DNA of 9,795 nucleotides from an uncultured Lachnospiraceae bacterium (GTDB lineage: Bacteria > Bacillota_A > Clostridia > Lachnospirales > Lachnospiraceae). The translations under genes were made by a program, and so were the position numbers. Below the pieces are notes generated by a model that did not search any database, was not told the DNA's origin, and saw only the letters and a list, made by a program, of their open reading frames with translations. Shown in pieces: positions 1 to 5,876 of the stretch (its first letter is position 1; each line of letters begins with the position of its first letter). The stretch is taken from contig CADBQK010000087.1 in NCBI GenBank assembly GCA_902796775.1, positions 1 to 9,795 of the forward strand, in the 5' to 3' direction.

Positions 1-1154
1 GCCAGGATGACCAGCAGCATAAAGACATGCATATAGCGCAGAGCGAACTCGGCATATCCTGCCTGACCGCTGCCGAACAGACGGAGAATCTGCCTCGGGA
101 AGAGCCAGAAACAGGCAGTCTCCAAGGCACCGACGATCAGAGCATAGCGCAGAATCAGGTAATAAGTCTGCATGACACGGTCATACTTTTTAGCACCGTA
201 GTTGAATCCTATGATCGGAGCACCGCCGATGGAGCAGCCGATGATCGTAGAGTAGAACAGAAAATTAATCTTGGTAACCACACCTGCTGCTGCAAGCGCC
301 TCGCTTCCACCGTATACCGACAGACTGCCGTAATGGCGGAGAGAACCGTTCAGAACCAGGTTCATAACCAGCATGGCAGCCTGGTTTAAGCTTGCTGCCG
401 CTCCCAGAGAAACGATCTGCTTCAGATTCTGAAGGTTTACCTTGAAATCCTCATTCCGGAAATGTCCCGTCCTGAAATGGAACATATAGGACACGACGAG
501 TACTGCGGAGATAATCTGACCGATCACAGTGGCCAGAGCAGCACCGCGGATTCCCATGTTCAGAGGATAAAGAAACAGATAATCCAGGACAAAGTTAACG
601 ATCACACCGCTGAGGGAGCACACGAGAGCATATCTCGGGCTGCCGTCAGACCGGACAAGAAGACTGCCGCCGTTTGTTATAGTCAGAAACGGAATGCCGA
701 TTGCGATGATCCGCATATACTGCAGGGCATAAGGACTGACATCTTCAGTGGCACCGAAAAAATAGACAAACTGAGGGGTAAAAAGCCCGACGATCAATGC
801 AAGCACGATACCTTCCACCGTTAGCAGCAGAAGCCCGTTTCCGGCAAAATGCATGGCATCCTTCTGCTGCCTTTTCCCATTCAGGATGTTAAAGGAAATG
901 GCAGAACCGTTGCTGATGAGCAGACAGAGCGCGCCGCACAGGATTGTCAGCGGGTAAGCCACTGTGGTAGCTGCGTTGCCCAGATAACCGACCCGGTTCC
1001 CGATAAACATCTGGTCTACCATATTGTAAAGGGAACCCAGCAGTGTGCTGACAATTGTGGGGACCGCAAATTTGACCAGAAGAGGGCCGATCGGCTGTAT
1101 TCCCAGAGGATTGCCGCCGGGACCTTTAGGGGGAAGATCCTGATCCATCTTCAT
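1..1154 (-). CDS. MATE-family multidrug/Na+ antiporter, 3' end cut by window edge
   Basis: Inner-membrane exporter of the MATE (multidrug and toxic compound extrusion) family, which expels cationic drugs or metabolites in exchange for Na+ or H+. Reading the minus strand from the ATG at 1154-1152 gives about 384 codons with no stop before the edge. MATE proteins are usually about 450 residues, so roughly the last 70 are missing. The N-terminal region contains KFAVPTIVSTLLGSLYNMVD followed by a QMFIG stretch, the standard start of the first MATE half. Near residues 180-205 is DYLFLYPLNMGIRGAALATV, the family's usual Gly/Ala-rich segment. Later GGAPIIGFNYGAKKYDRV marks the second half. Long hydrophobic segments alternate with short basic loops throughout. 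The start is supported by GAGG about 9 nt upstream and by a good promoter at 1207-1235. It is divergent from the TetR gene, which probably represses it. The substrate cannot be told from sequence. Confidence 0.93.
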   Translation of the reverse strand, partial: MKMDQDLPPKGPGGNPLGIQPIGPLLVKFAVPTIVSTLLGSLYNMVDQMFIGNRVGYLGNAATTVAYPLTILCGALCLLISNGSAISFNILNGKRQQKDAMHFAGNGLLLLTVEGIVLALIVGLFTPQFVYFFGATEDVSPYALQYMRIIAIGIPFLTITNGGSLLVRSDGSPRYALVCSLSGVIVNFVLDYLFLYPLNMGIRGAALATVIGQIISAVLVVSYMFHFRTGHFRNEDFKVNLQNLKQIVSLGAAASLNQAAMLVMNLVLNGSLRHYGSLSVYGGSEALAAAGVVTKINFLFYSTIIGCSIGGAPIIGFNYGAKKYDRVMQTYYLILRYALIVGALETACFWLFPRQILRLFGSGQAGYAEFALRYMHVFMLLVIL

Positions 1155-1180
1155 TGAACATTACCTCATTTTATAATATT

Positions 1181-1195
1181 TAGTACAATGTACTA
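1181..1195. promoter_or_regulatory. Operator-like dyad O1 (TetR-type)
   Basis: TAGTACAATGTACTA is a perfect 7+1+7 inverted repeat. Taking the minus-strand promoter at 1207-1235 to start transcription near 1200, this dyad lies at about +5 to +19 of the MATE gene, where a bound repressor would block initiation or early elongation. A second, less perfect copy lies exactly 30 bp away at 1211-1225. The neighbouring TetR-family gene is the natural candidate to bind it; that assignment is inferred from position. Confidence 0.7.
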
Positions 1196-1200
1196 ATTCT

Positions 1201-1229
1201 TTCATCAGTATAGTACGTTGTGCTATACT
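1201..1229 (+). promoter_or_regulatory. Likely promoter of tetR-MATE2 (extended -10)
   Basis: TATACT at 1224-1229 is preceded by TG at 1221-1222, which makes an extended -10 element. At 17 bp upstream is only a weak -35 (TTCATC, 1201-1206). Transcription would start near 1236 and read the TetR gene and then the second MATE gene. The whole element is superimposed on the leftward promoter and on dyad O2. Confidence 0.5.
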
Positions 1230-1235
1230 TGTCAA
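1207..1235 (-). promoter_or_regulatory. Sigma-A-type promoter of the left MATE gene
   Basis: On the minus strand TTGACA (1235-1230) is followed by a 17-bp spacer and TATACT (1212-1207). The -35 is a perfect consensus and the -10 is 5 of 6. Transcription would start near 1200 and give a leader of about 45 nt with GAGG before the ATG at 1154. Confidence 0.75.
1211..1225. promoter_or_regulatory. Operator-like dyad O2 (TetR-type), centred on both promoters
   Basis: TAGTACGTTGTGCTA repeats the TAGTAC half-site of O1 and has a degenerate right arm, with 5 of 7 arm positions pairing. Its centre (1218) is also the midpoint between the predicted leftward and rightward promoters. A dimer bound here would cover spacer and -10 sequences of both. 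This suggests common repression of the left MATE gene and of the TetR gene itself. Confidence 0.65.
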
Positions 1236-1291
1236 GAAGAAGAAAAAAGACCGGGAACCGGTCTGTATCTGGTGAGAAAAGGGAGAGCAGT

Positions 1292-1852
1292 ATGAGCGCT
1301 GATACAAAGAACAGAATCCTTGCATGTGCCAGGAAACTGTTTCAGGAACGCGGGTATAATGATGTATCTATGAGGGATATTGCCGATGCGGCAGGGATCC
1401 AGATAGGGAACCTCACCTATCATTATCGGAGAAAGGAACAGCTTCTGGAAGCACTGATCCTGCAGCCGAACAGGCGGATCTATAAGCCCGATCATCTCTG
1501 TTCCATACAGGATTTTACAGTATACTTCCGCCATCTTCTGCAGATCCAGCGGGAAGCATCCTTTTATTTTGACAGTTATATTCAGATCTCCCAGATTTCC
1601 CGGACACTGGCAAACGCACAGAAAGAAATGCTTGGACATCTTCGGTCAATGATCCTGGAAGGGCTTGAAAATCTGGCCCGGCAGGGAGAGATTCCCGCCC
1701 CCCTGTATGAAGAAGAGTTTGCGGACCGTACAGAAATCATTCTCGATGTGCTTATGCTCCGGCTGCCGGGATGCGAGCGCAGGAAAACCTCTGTGCAGCA
1801 CGACGAAATTATTATGCGGCAGCTGATGACAGTAGTCGGAGCGCACAAGTAA
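1292..1852 (+). CDS. TetR/AcrR-family transcriptional repressor
   Basis: Predicted cytoplasmic DNA-binding regulator of 186 residues, within the usual TetR size range. Residues 5-52 form the N-terminal helix-turn-helix domain: TKNRILACARKLFQERGYND, then VSMRDIADAAG as the first HTH helix, then IQIGNLTYHY as the recognition part, then RRKEQLLEALI. Such proteins release DNA when a small ligand binds the variable C-terminal helical domain, here about residues 60-186. The frame is open upstream to 1220, but the ATG at 1292 is chosen because GGGAG (1281-1285) lies 6 nt before it and because translation from it begins just before the conserved domain. It lies between two MATE exporter genes. Paired TAGTAC dyads in its upstream region suggest that it represses itself, the downstream MATE gene and the divergent one. 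The ligand is unknown, though an exporter substrate is likely. Confidence 0.92.
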   Translation: MSADTKNRILACARKLFQERGYNDVSMRDIADAAGIQIGNLTYHYRRKEQLLEALILQPNRRIYKPDHLCSIQDFTVYFRHLLQIQREASFYFDSYIQISQISRTLANAQKEMLGHLRSMILEGLENLARQGEIPAPLYEEEFADRTEIILDVLMLRLPGCERRKTSVQHDEIIMRQLMTVVGAHK

Positions 1853-1883
1853 GAAAGGATCACCATCCAGAGAAAGAGATATT

Positions 1884-3257
1884 ATGGATAGATATGACAG
1901 GAATACTCAGTCCCGGGCAGACAGAGCTGCTCAGAAGAGATACCGCGATCTGACGCAGACTCCTGTTCCGGAACTGATCATGCGGCTTTCTGTACCGACG
2001 ATCATCAGCATGCTGGTAACTGCTCTGTACAATGCCGCGGATACTTTTTTTGTTGGAAGGATCTCCACGGAAGCGACGGCTGCCGTCGGCCTTTCCTTTT
2101 CAGTTATGGCGATCATACAGGCTATGGGTTTTTTCTGCGGACAGGGGTCAGGCAATTATCTTTCCCGCATGCTGGGGGCAGGAAACCGTAAGGAAGCTGA
2201 GGAAATGGCAGCGACAGGTCTGGCTCTTTCCCTTATCATGGGGTTCATCACTGCTCTGGCAGCAGTGAGAATGATCTATCCCCTGACTGTGTTTCTTGGA
2301 GCGACTGAAGGAACGATTGACCCTACCATCCGGTATCTGCGGATCATTGTCATTGGTGCTCCCTTTGTCATGGGGCAGTTTGTTCTGAATAATCAGCTGC
2401 GCTATCAGGGAAGCGCGATGTATGCGATGATCGGTCTCCTTTGCGGAGCGATCCTGAACATCGGCCTGGACCCGCTGCTGATCTTCGGATTTCATATGGG
2501 TGTGGCGGGGGCCGCTCTTGCTACGATCAGCGGGCAGCTGATCAGCTTTATCGTTCTGCTGGTCGGCAGCTCCAGGGGGGCCAATATCCGGCTTCACCTG
2601 CGAAATGTTCACCTGAACGGACATTATCTGAAAGAGATCGTGAACGGGGGCATCCCGGCTTTGTTCAGGCAGGGGCTGGCTGCAACGGCGACAGTTCTGC
2701 TGAACCGTGCAGCCGGTGCCTACGGGGATGCTGTGATCGCTGCCATGAGCGTAACGACCCGTACGACGATGTTCGTCTCCAGTGCCCTGATCGGCTTCGG
2801 ACAGGGGTACCAGCCTGTCTGTGCTTTCAATTACGGTGCTGATAAGAAAGATCGTGTACGGGAGGGATATTTTTTCTGCGTTCGCTACGGGACAATCTTC
2901 CTTGCCTTCATGTCTGCTCTATGCCTGATCTTCGCACCCCACATCATCGGGTTCTTCCGCAATGATCCGGAGGTGATCCGGGTAGGAAGCGCGGCACTTC
3001 GCTGGCAGGCCTGCGCACTGCCTCTACTGGCGGTCATCGTTCTTTCTAATATGATGCTTCAGTCGATCGGCAGAGGTTTCAAAGCATCCGTAACAGCTTC
3101 AGCCCGCAATGGCATTTTCTTTATTCCGCTGATTCTTATCCTGCCAAGAGTTTTCGGGCTGACCGGGGTGGAGATGACACAGGCAGCGGCAGATGTTCTT
3201 TCAGCAGCTCTCTGTATCCCGCTGGCAGTTTCTGAATTGAAAAAGATGAAGGGTTAG
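1884..3257 (+). CDS. MATE-family multidrug/Na+ antiporter
   Basis: Complete MATE exporter of 457 residues, the normal length for a twelve-helix member of this family. The N-terminus has about 25 polar cytoplasmic residues, then PVPELIMRLSVPTIISMLVT and ALYNAADTFFVG, the classic first helix and loop. FGFHMGVAGAALATISGQ near residues 200-217 is the end of the first half. GFGQGYQPVCAFNYGADKK near 310-328 is the matching motif of the second half. It starts 31 bp after the TetR stop and has only a modest AGAAAGAG ribosome site, so it is very likely cotranscribed with that regulator. It is clearly a paralogue of the divergent MATE gene at the left edge, but the two differ too much to be a recent duplication. 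It probably exports cationic antimicrobials or toxic metabolites across the cytoplasmic membrane; no specific substrate can be assigned. Confidence 0.94.
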   Translation: MDRYDRNTQSRADRAAQKRYRDLTQTPVPELIMRLSVPTIISMLVTALYNAADTFFVGRISTEATAAVGLSFSVMAIIQAMGFFCGQGSGNYLSRMLGAGNRKEAEEMAATGLALSLIMGFITALAAVRMIYPLTVFLGATEGTIDPTIRYLRIIVIGAPFVMGQFVLNNQLRYQGSAMYAMIGLLCGAILNIGLDPLLIFGFHMGVAGAALATISGQLISFIVLLVGSSRGANIRLHLRNVHLNGHYLKEIVNGGIPALFRQGLAATATVLLNRAAGAYGDAVIAAMSVTTRTTMFVSSALIGFGQGYQPVCAFNYGADKKDRVREGYFFCVRYGTIFLAFMSALCLIFAPHIIGFFRNDPEVIRVGSAALRWQACALPLLAVIVLSNMMLQSIGRGFKASVTASARNGIFFIPLILILPRVFGLTGVEMTQAAADVLSAALCIPLAVSELKKMKG

Positions 3258-3290
3258 GATCACTTTGTGTCGGATAATTCCAAAAGTTTT

Positions 3291-3319
3291 TTGACACATA
3301 ACCCCTCATATGTTAAACT
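3291..3319 (+). promoter_or_regulatory. Promoter of the secreted FnIII-like gene
   Basis: TTGACA (3291-3296), a 17-bp spacer and TAAACT (3314-3319), with TG at 3311-3312 giving an extended -10. Transcription would start near 3326, leaving a leader of about 100 nt before the ATG at 3426. No convincing terminator separates this promoter from the end of the MATE gene at 3257, so some readthrough from the exporter operon is possible. Confidence 0.7.
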
Positions 3320-3379
3320 GTTTATGTACTCGTTGGGTCATGTCACATATGACAGATATTTGAATTGGCGGATTTTTTA

Positions 3380-3403
3380 CGGACTGACTGGATATTCAGT
3401 CCG
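3380..3403 (+). promoter_or_regulatory. Leader hairpin just upstream of the FnIII-like gene's RBS
   Basis: CGGACTGA (3380-3387) and TCAGTCCG (3396-3403) are perfect 8-base complements around an 8-nt loop. The stem ends 8 nt before AGGAGG (3412-3417), and no T-tract follows, so it is not a terminator. It could protect the 5' end of the mRNA, affect ribosome access, or bind a protein. It resembles no riboswitch family I recognise. Confidence 0.5.
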
Positions 3404-3425
3404 GCATGATCAGGAGGGAAACGGT

Positions 3426-4994
3426 ATGAAAGGGAAAGGGAAATGGAACTGGACAAAGAGTCTGCTGTTTGTTTTGATGGCAGCTGTGATGATGCTTGGT
3501 GTGCAGACTGTAAGGGCATATGCACAGACGCCAGCATCCAAGCCGGGAAATGTAAAAATATCAAATCCAAATGGAGATGATACAGCTTTGATAAGCTGGG
3601 AGAATCCATGGGGAGATACTGAACTGGCGGCAAAAAATGATAAAGATGTGACCGGAGGTCTGGTGATTGAGCAATCAACAGATGGAGGAAAGAACTGGGA
3701 AGATGCGCAGACGATCAAGTATACGGATTCTCAGAAAAAGGCGAAGCAGTCCACTTATCTGCATGGCATGCAGCATGGTACAGCCTATTCGTTCCGGATC
3801 TTCTACTATAACGATTCTCAACGTATAACGGAGGCAGGCGAGAAGGTGAGCTTCTCAATCAAGTGGGCAACGAAGAATGGTACAGCTGCTGCTCAGGAAG
3901 CTTCTGCAGAGCAGAGTATTAAGAGGAAATTTGCTGACAAGGGAAAGGTGACCACAAGCGGCGGATACAATGCAAATTCAGATCTTAAGAAGGGCATGAA
4001 GGTCGTGTTTGACCGGGGAGCCTACACACTGACAGCAGAGGTATTAAAAGTTGCAAATGTTCCCCAGAACCGGGGGAATCATCTTTTCTACACAATTAAA
4101 TATACGCTGAAATCCAAAATTGGAAAGAGGCTTGCAGTCAGCGCCTATACAGGAAACAAATATGAGAGTTATTCCTGGTCAGAGAGTTCGGATGGGCTGA
4201 CCAGGACTGCAGAAATCACCTCTGACGTCAAGGCTGAGGCTGCCTGCCAGTTTATCCGCATACAGATAAAAGCATATTCTCCGGCGGCAGAAGCGAATGA
4301 ATACCTGGAGTTTGCTTCAAATCCGGGTCCTGAGAGTCTGACGGTTGGCGATCCGCTCAATTACGGAGCGGTACCGGTGGCGGATTCAACCAAGAACTCA
4401 GTCAAACTAACCAATCTGACTGAAGGAAAGAAGGAAATCCAGTATAGAAAAAAGGGTGCTCAAAAATGGACTTCCGTCAAAACAGGCAAGGAGAATTATA
4501 CCATTAAAAAGCTGAAGGCCAGCACCGAGTACCAGGTCCGCTATCGATTCTATGGAAAGGGACAGGATCGCAGTGGAAAGTCTGTATCGATTTATTCTGA
4601 ATGGACAACGACCATTACGATCCGGACGGCGATGAAGAAAGCTCCGAGAGTAACATTAAAAGCCAGCGGAGCAAAGTATAAGAAAACCCGTATTCCGGCA
4701 CGTTGGGTGAAGATCGGGAAGACATGGTACTGGAAGAAAGCTCATTACGAAACAGCCACAACCTTTAAACTGAAAGTGAATGGTAAGAAAGCTGACGGTC
4801 TGGCAGGTTATGTTCTGCAATCAGATGGTGTCCGTCAGTCTCTTAAGAAAAAATCCGGAACGGTTAAGTTCTGTCTTGGCGGTGACCTGCGCGGGCAGAC
4901 AATAAAGATAAAAGTTGCCGCAGCGGCAAATAAAACACATTCCGGTCTTACCGGGCTGTCACCGTTTACTACCTACAAGGTGAAGATTAAATAA
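3426..4994 (+). CDS. Secreted protein with fibronectin-type-III-like domains
   Basis: Predicted exported protein of 522 residues, function unknown. Residues 1-33 are a signal peptide: a basic KGKGKWNWTK start, a hydrophobic core (LLFVLMAAVMMLGV) and an AYA cleavage site before QTPAS. The frame is open upstream to a GTG at 3267, but AGGAGG 8 nt before 3426 and the signal peptide fix the start here. Residues 39-150 look like one FnIII/Ig-type beta sandwich (ALISWENPWG, then YSFRIFYYND). Residues 175-300 form a second beta-rich region. Residues 312-402 resemble FnIII again (EIQYRKKGAQKW, then STEYQVRYRFYG). The last 120 residues are very lysine-rich. No LPXTG, dockerin, SLH or catalytic motif is visible, so release or charge-based wall binding is likelier than covalent anchoring. 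It has its own promoter and terminator. By eye its codons are more A-rich than those of its neighbours. Confidence 0.85.
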   Translation: MKGKGKWNWTKSLLFVLMAAVMMLGVQTVRAYAQTPASKPGNVKISNPNGDDTALISWENPWGDTELAAKNDKDVTGGLVIEQSTDGGKNWEDAQTIKYTDSQKKAKQSTYLHGMQHGTAYSFRIFYYNDSQRITEAGEKVSFSIKWATKNGTAAAQEASAEQSIKRKFADKGKVTTSGGYNANSDLKKGMKVVFDRGAYTLTAEVLKVANVPQNRGNHLFYTIKYTLKSKIGKRLAVSAYTGNKYESYSWSESSDGLTRTAEITSDVKAEAACQFIRIQIKAYSPAAEANEYLEFASNPGPESLTVGDPLNYGAVPVADSTKNSVKLTNLTEGKKEIQYRKKGAQKWTSVKTGKENYTIKKLKASTEYQVRYRFYGKGQDRSGKSVSIYSEWTTTITIRTAMKKAPRVTLKASGAKYKKTRIPARWVKIGKTWYWKKAHYETATTFKLKVNGKKADGLAGYVLQSDGVRQSLKKKSGTVKFCLGGDLRGQTIKIKVAAAANKTHSGLTGLSPFTTYKVKIK

Positions 4995-5016
4995 AAAGTC
5001 ATCTGCAAAGCAGTTC

Positions 5017-5043
5017 AGGGGCAGGATTTCCTGCCCCTCTTTT
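5017..5043 (+). terminator. Rho-independent terminator after the FnIII-like gene
   Basis: AGGGGCAGG (5017-5025) pairs perfectly with CCTGCCCCT (5030-5038) around an ATTT loop, followed by CTTTT. It is GC-rich and lies 22 nt after the stop codon at 4994. Confidence 0.88.
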
Positions 5044-5053
5044 CAAAAAACAG

Positions 5054-5082
5054 TTGAAAATGCAGCAGACTTTTACTATACT
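5054..5082 (+). promoter_or_regulatory. Promoter of efp
   Basis: TTGAAA (5054-5059), a 17-bp spacer and TATACT (5077-5082), each 5 of 6 to the sigma-A consensus. It sits right after the upstream terminator. Transcription would start near 5089 and give a leader of about 83 nt before the efp ATG at 5172. Confidence 0.75.
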
Positions 5083-5171
5083 AGACTGTGTGAAAAAAGG
5101 ACGCGATGCGCTTTTGGCCGGAGGACATGACGTAAGCTGTGCCATGGCGGATTCTAAAGGAGGAATTTTAC

Positions 5172-5729
5172 ATGATTTCAGCAGGCGAATTTAAAAACGG
5201 AAGAACGATCGAGTGGGATGGGCAGATTTACCGCATTATCGAGTTCCAGCATGTCAAGCCCGGCAAGGGAGCTGCATTTGTCAGAACCAAGCTCAAAAAC
5301 ATCAAGACCGGCGCTGTTGTGGAGACCAGTTTCCGTCCGACCGAGAGATTTGAGGAGGCTCAGATCGACAGGATGGATATGCAGTATCTGTATGATGATG
5401 GCGAGGCATACAACTTCATGAATACCGAGACCTTCGACCAGATTGCAATGCCCAAGGCTGATGTCGAGGATGAGATGAAGTTTGTCAAGGAAAATGAGAT
5501 GGTCAAGATGCTGGCTCATAAGGGCGACATCTTTGCTGTTGAGCCGCCTCTCTTCGTAGAGCTTGCAGTTACCGAGACAGAGCCCGGATTTAAGGGCAAT
5601 ACATCTACAGGTGCCACAAAGCCCTGTATCGTTGAGACAGGCGCTCAGGTTGCTGTCCCTCTTTTTGTAGAGATCGGCGATGTGATCCAGATTGATACCA
5701 GAACCGGCGAATACCTGAAGAGAGTGTAA
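5172..5729 (+). CDS. efp: Translation elongation factor P
   Basis: EF-P binds between the P and E sites of ribosomes stalled on consecutive prolines and speeds peptide bond formation. The protein has 185 residues, the standard length. Residues 1-62 form the KOW-like domain carrying the loop [14 protein letters not shown]. Its tip lysine K32 is the residue modified in other bacteria (beta-lysyl in E. coli, aminopentanol in B. subtilis). Two OB-type domains follow, about residues 65-127 and 128-185, ending with the family signature [17 protein letters not shown]. The frame is open back to 5139, but AAAGGAGG (5156-5163) 8 nt before 5172 and the [10 protein letters not shown] start decide the ATG. 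It is transcribed from its own promoter and followed by a hairpin terminator. No EF-P modification gene is visible nearby. In many Clostridia and Bacilli efp lies near shikimate genes or a proline peptidase gene, and the shikimate link is kept here. Confidence 0.98.
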   Translation: MISAGEFKNGRTIEWDGQIYRIIEFQHVKPGKGAAFVRTKLKNIKTGAVVETSFRPTERFEEAQIDRMDMQYLYDDGEAYNFMNTETFDQIAMPKADVEDEMKFVKENEMVKMLAHKGDIFAVEPPLFVELAVTETEPGFKGNTSTGATKPCIVETGAQVAVPLFVEIGDVIQIDTRTGEYLKRV

Positions 5730-5815
5730 TTTCTCAGCTCCCAGGCTGACTATAGCCCGCAGTAATAGTAAATCCGGGATCTGGTGAGTGTGATCCACAC
5801 AAACAAACAGCTAAT

Positions 5816-5857
5816 AAAGGACTGCAGTCCCGTTTTTGAGGGTCGGCAGTCCTTTTT
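5816..5857 (+). terminator. Terminator/attenuator-like hairpin between efp and aroE
   Basis: AAAGGACTGC (5816-5825) pairs with GCAGTCCTTT (5846-5855), with further CCC/GGG pairing near the loop, and the T-tract (5853-5857) runs off the stem. It lies 86 nt after the efp stop and its T-tract ends only 19 nt before the aroE ATG. No strong promoter is visible between it and aroE. The left arm is also part of a perfect 12-bp palindrome, GGACTGCAGTCC (5819-5830). It may be a leaky terminator or a point of control for aroE-aroK. Confidence 0.8.
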
Positions 5858-5876
5858 CAAAAAGGAAACAGTGTGT

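Noticed and set aside
27..1157. Plus-strand open frames at 27-389, 462-824 and 849-1157
   Set aside because: They lie antisense to the MATE gene, whose minus-strand translation shows clear family motifs. The plus-strand products are polar, low in structure and lack good ribosome sites.
1220..1291. N-terminal extension of the TetR protein from ATG 1220
   Set aside because: It would start inside the operator/promoter region and before the expected transcript start. GGGAG before 1292 and the family N-terminus favour the shorter form.
3267..3425. N-terminal extension of the FnIII-like protein from GTG 3267
   Set aside because: It contains the TTGACA/TAAACT promoter and would bury the signal peptide. 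AGGAGG and the signal peptide define the start at 3426.
5178..5798. 206-codon open frame on the minus strand across efp
   Set aside because: It is a shadow of the well-conserved EF-P gene. It has no supporting promoter, RBS or recognisable domain.
5787..5799. GTGTG-ATC-CACAC inverted repeat between efp and aroE
   Set aside because: Only 5 bp per arm with a 3-base centre; this is common by chance and has no link to a promoter.
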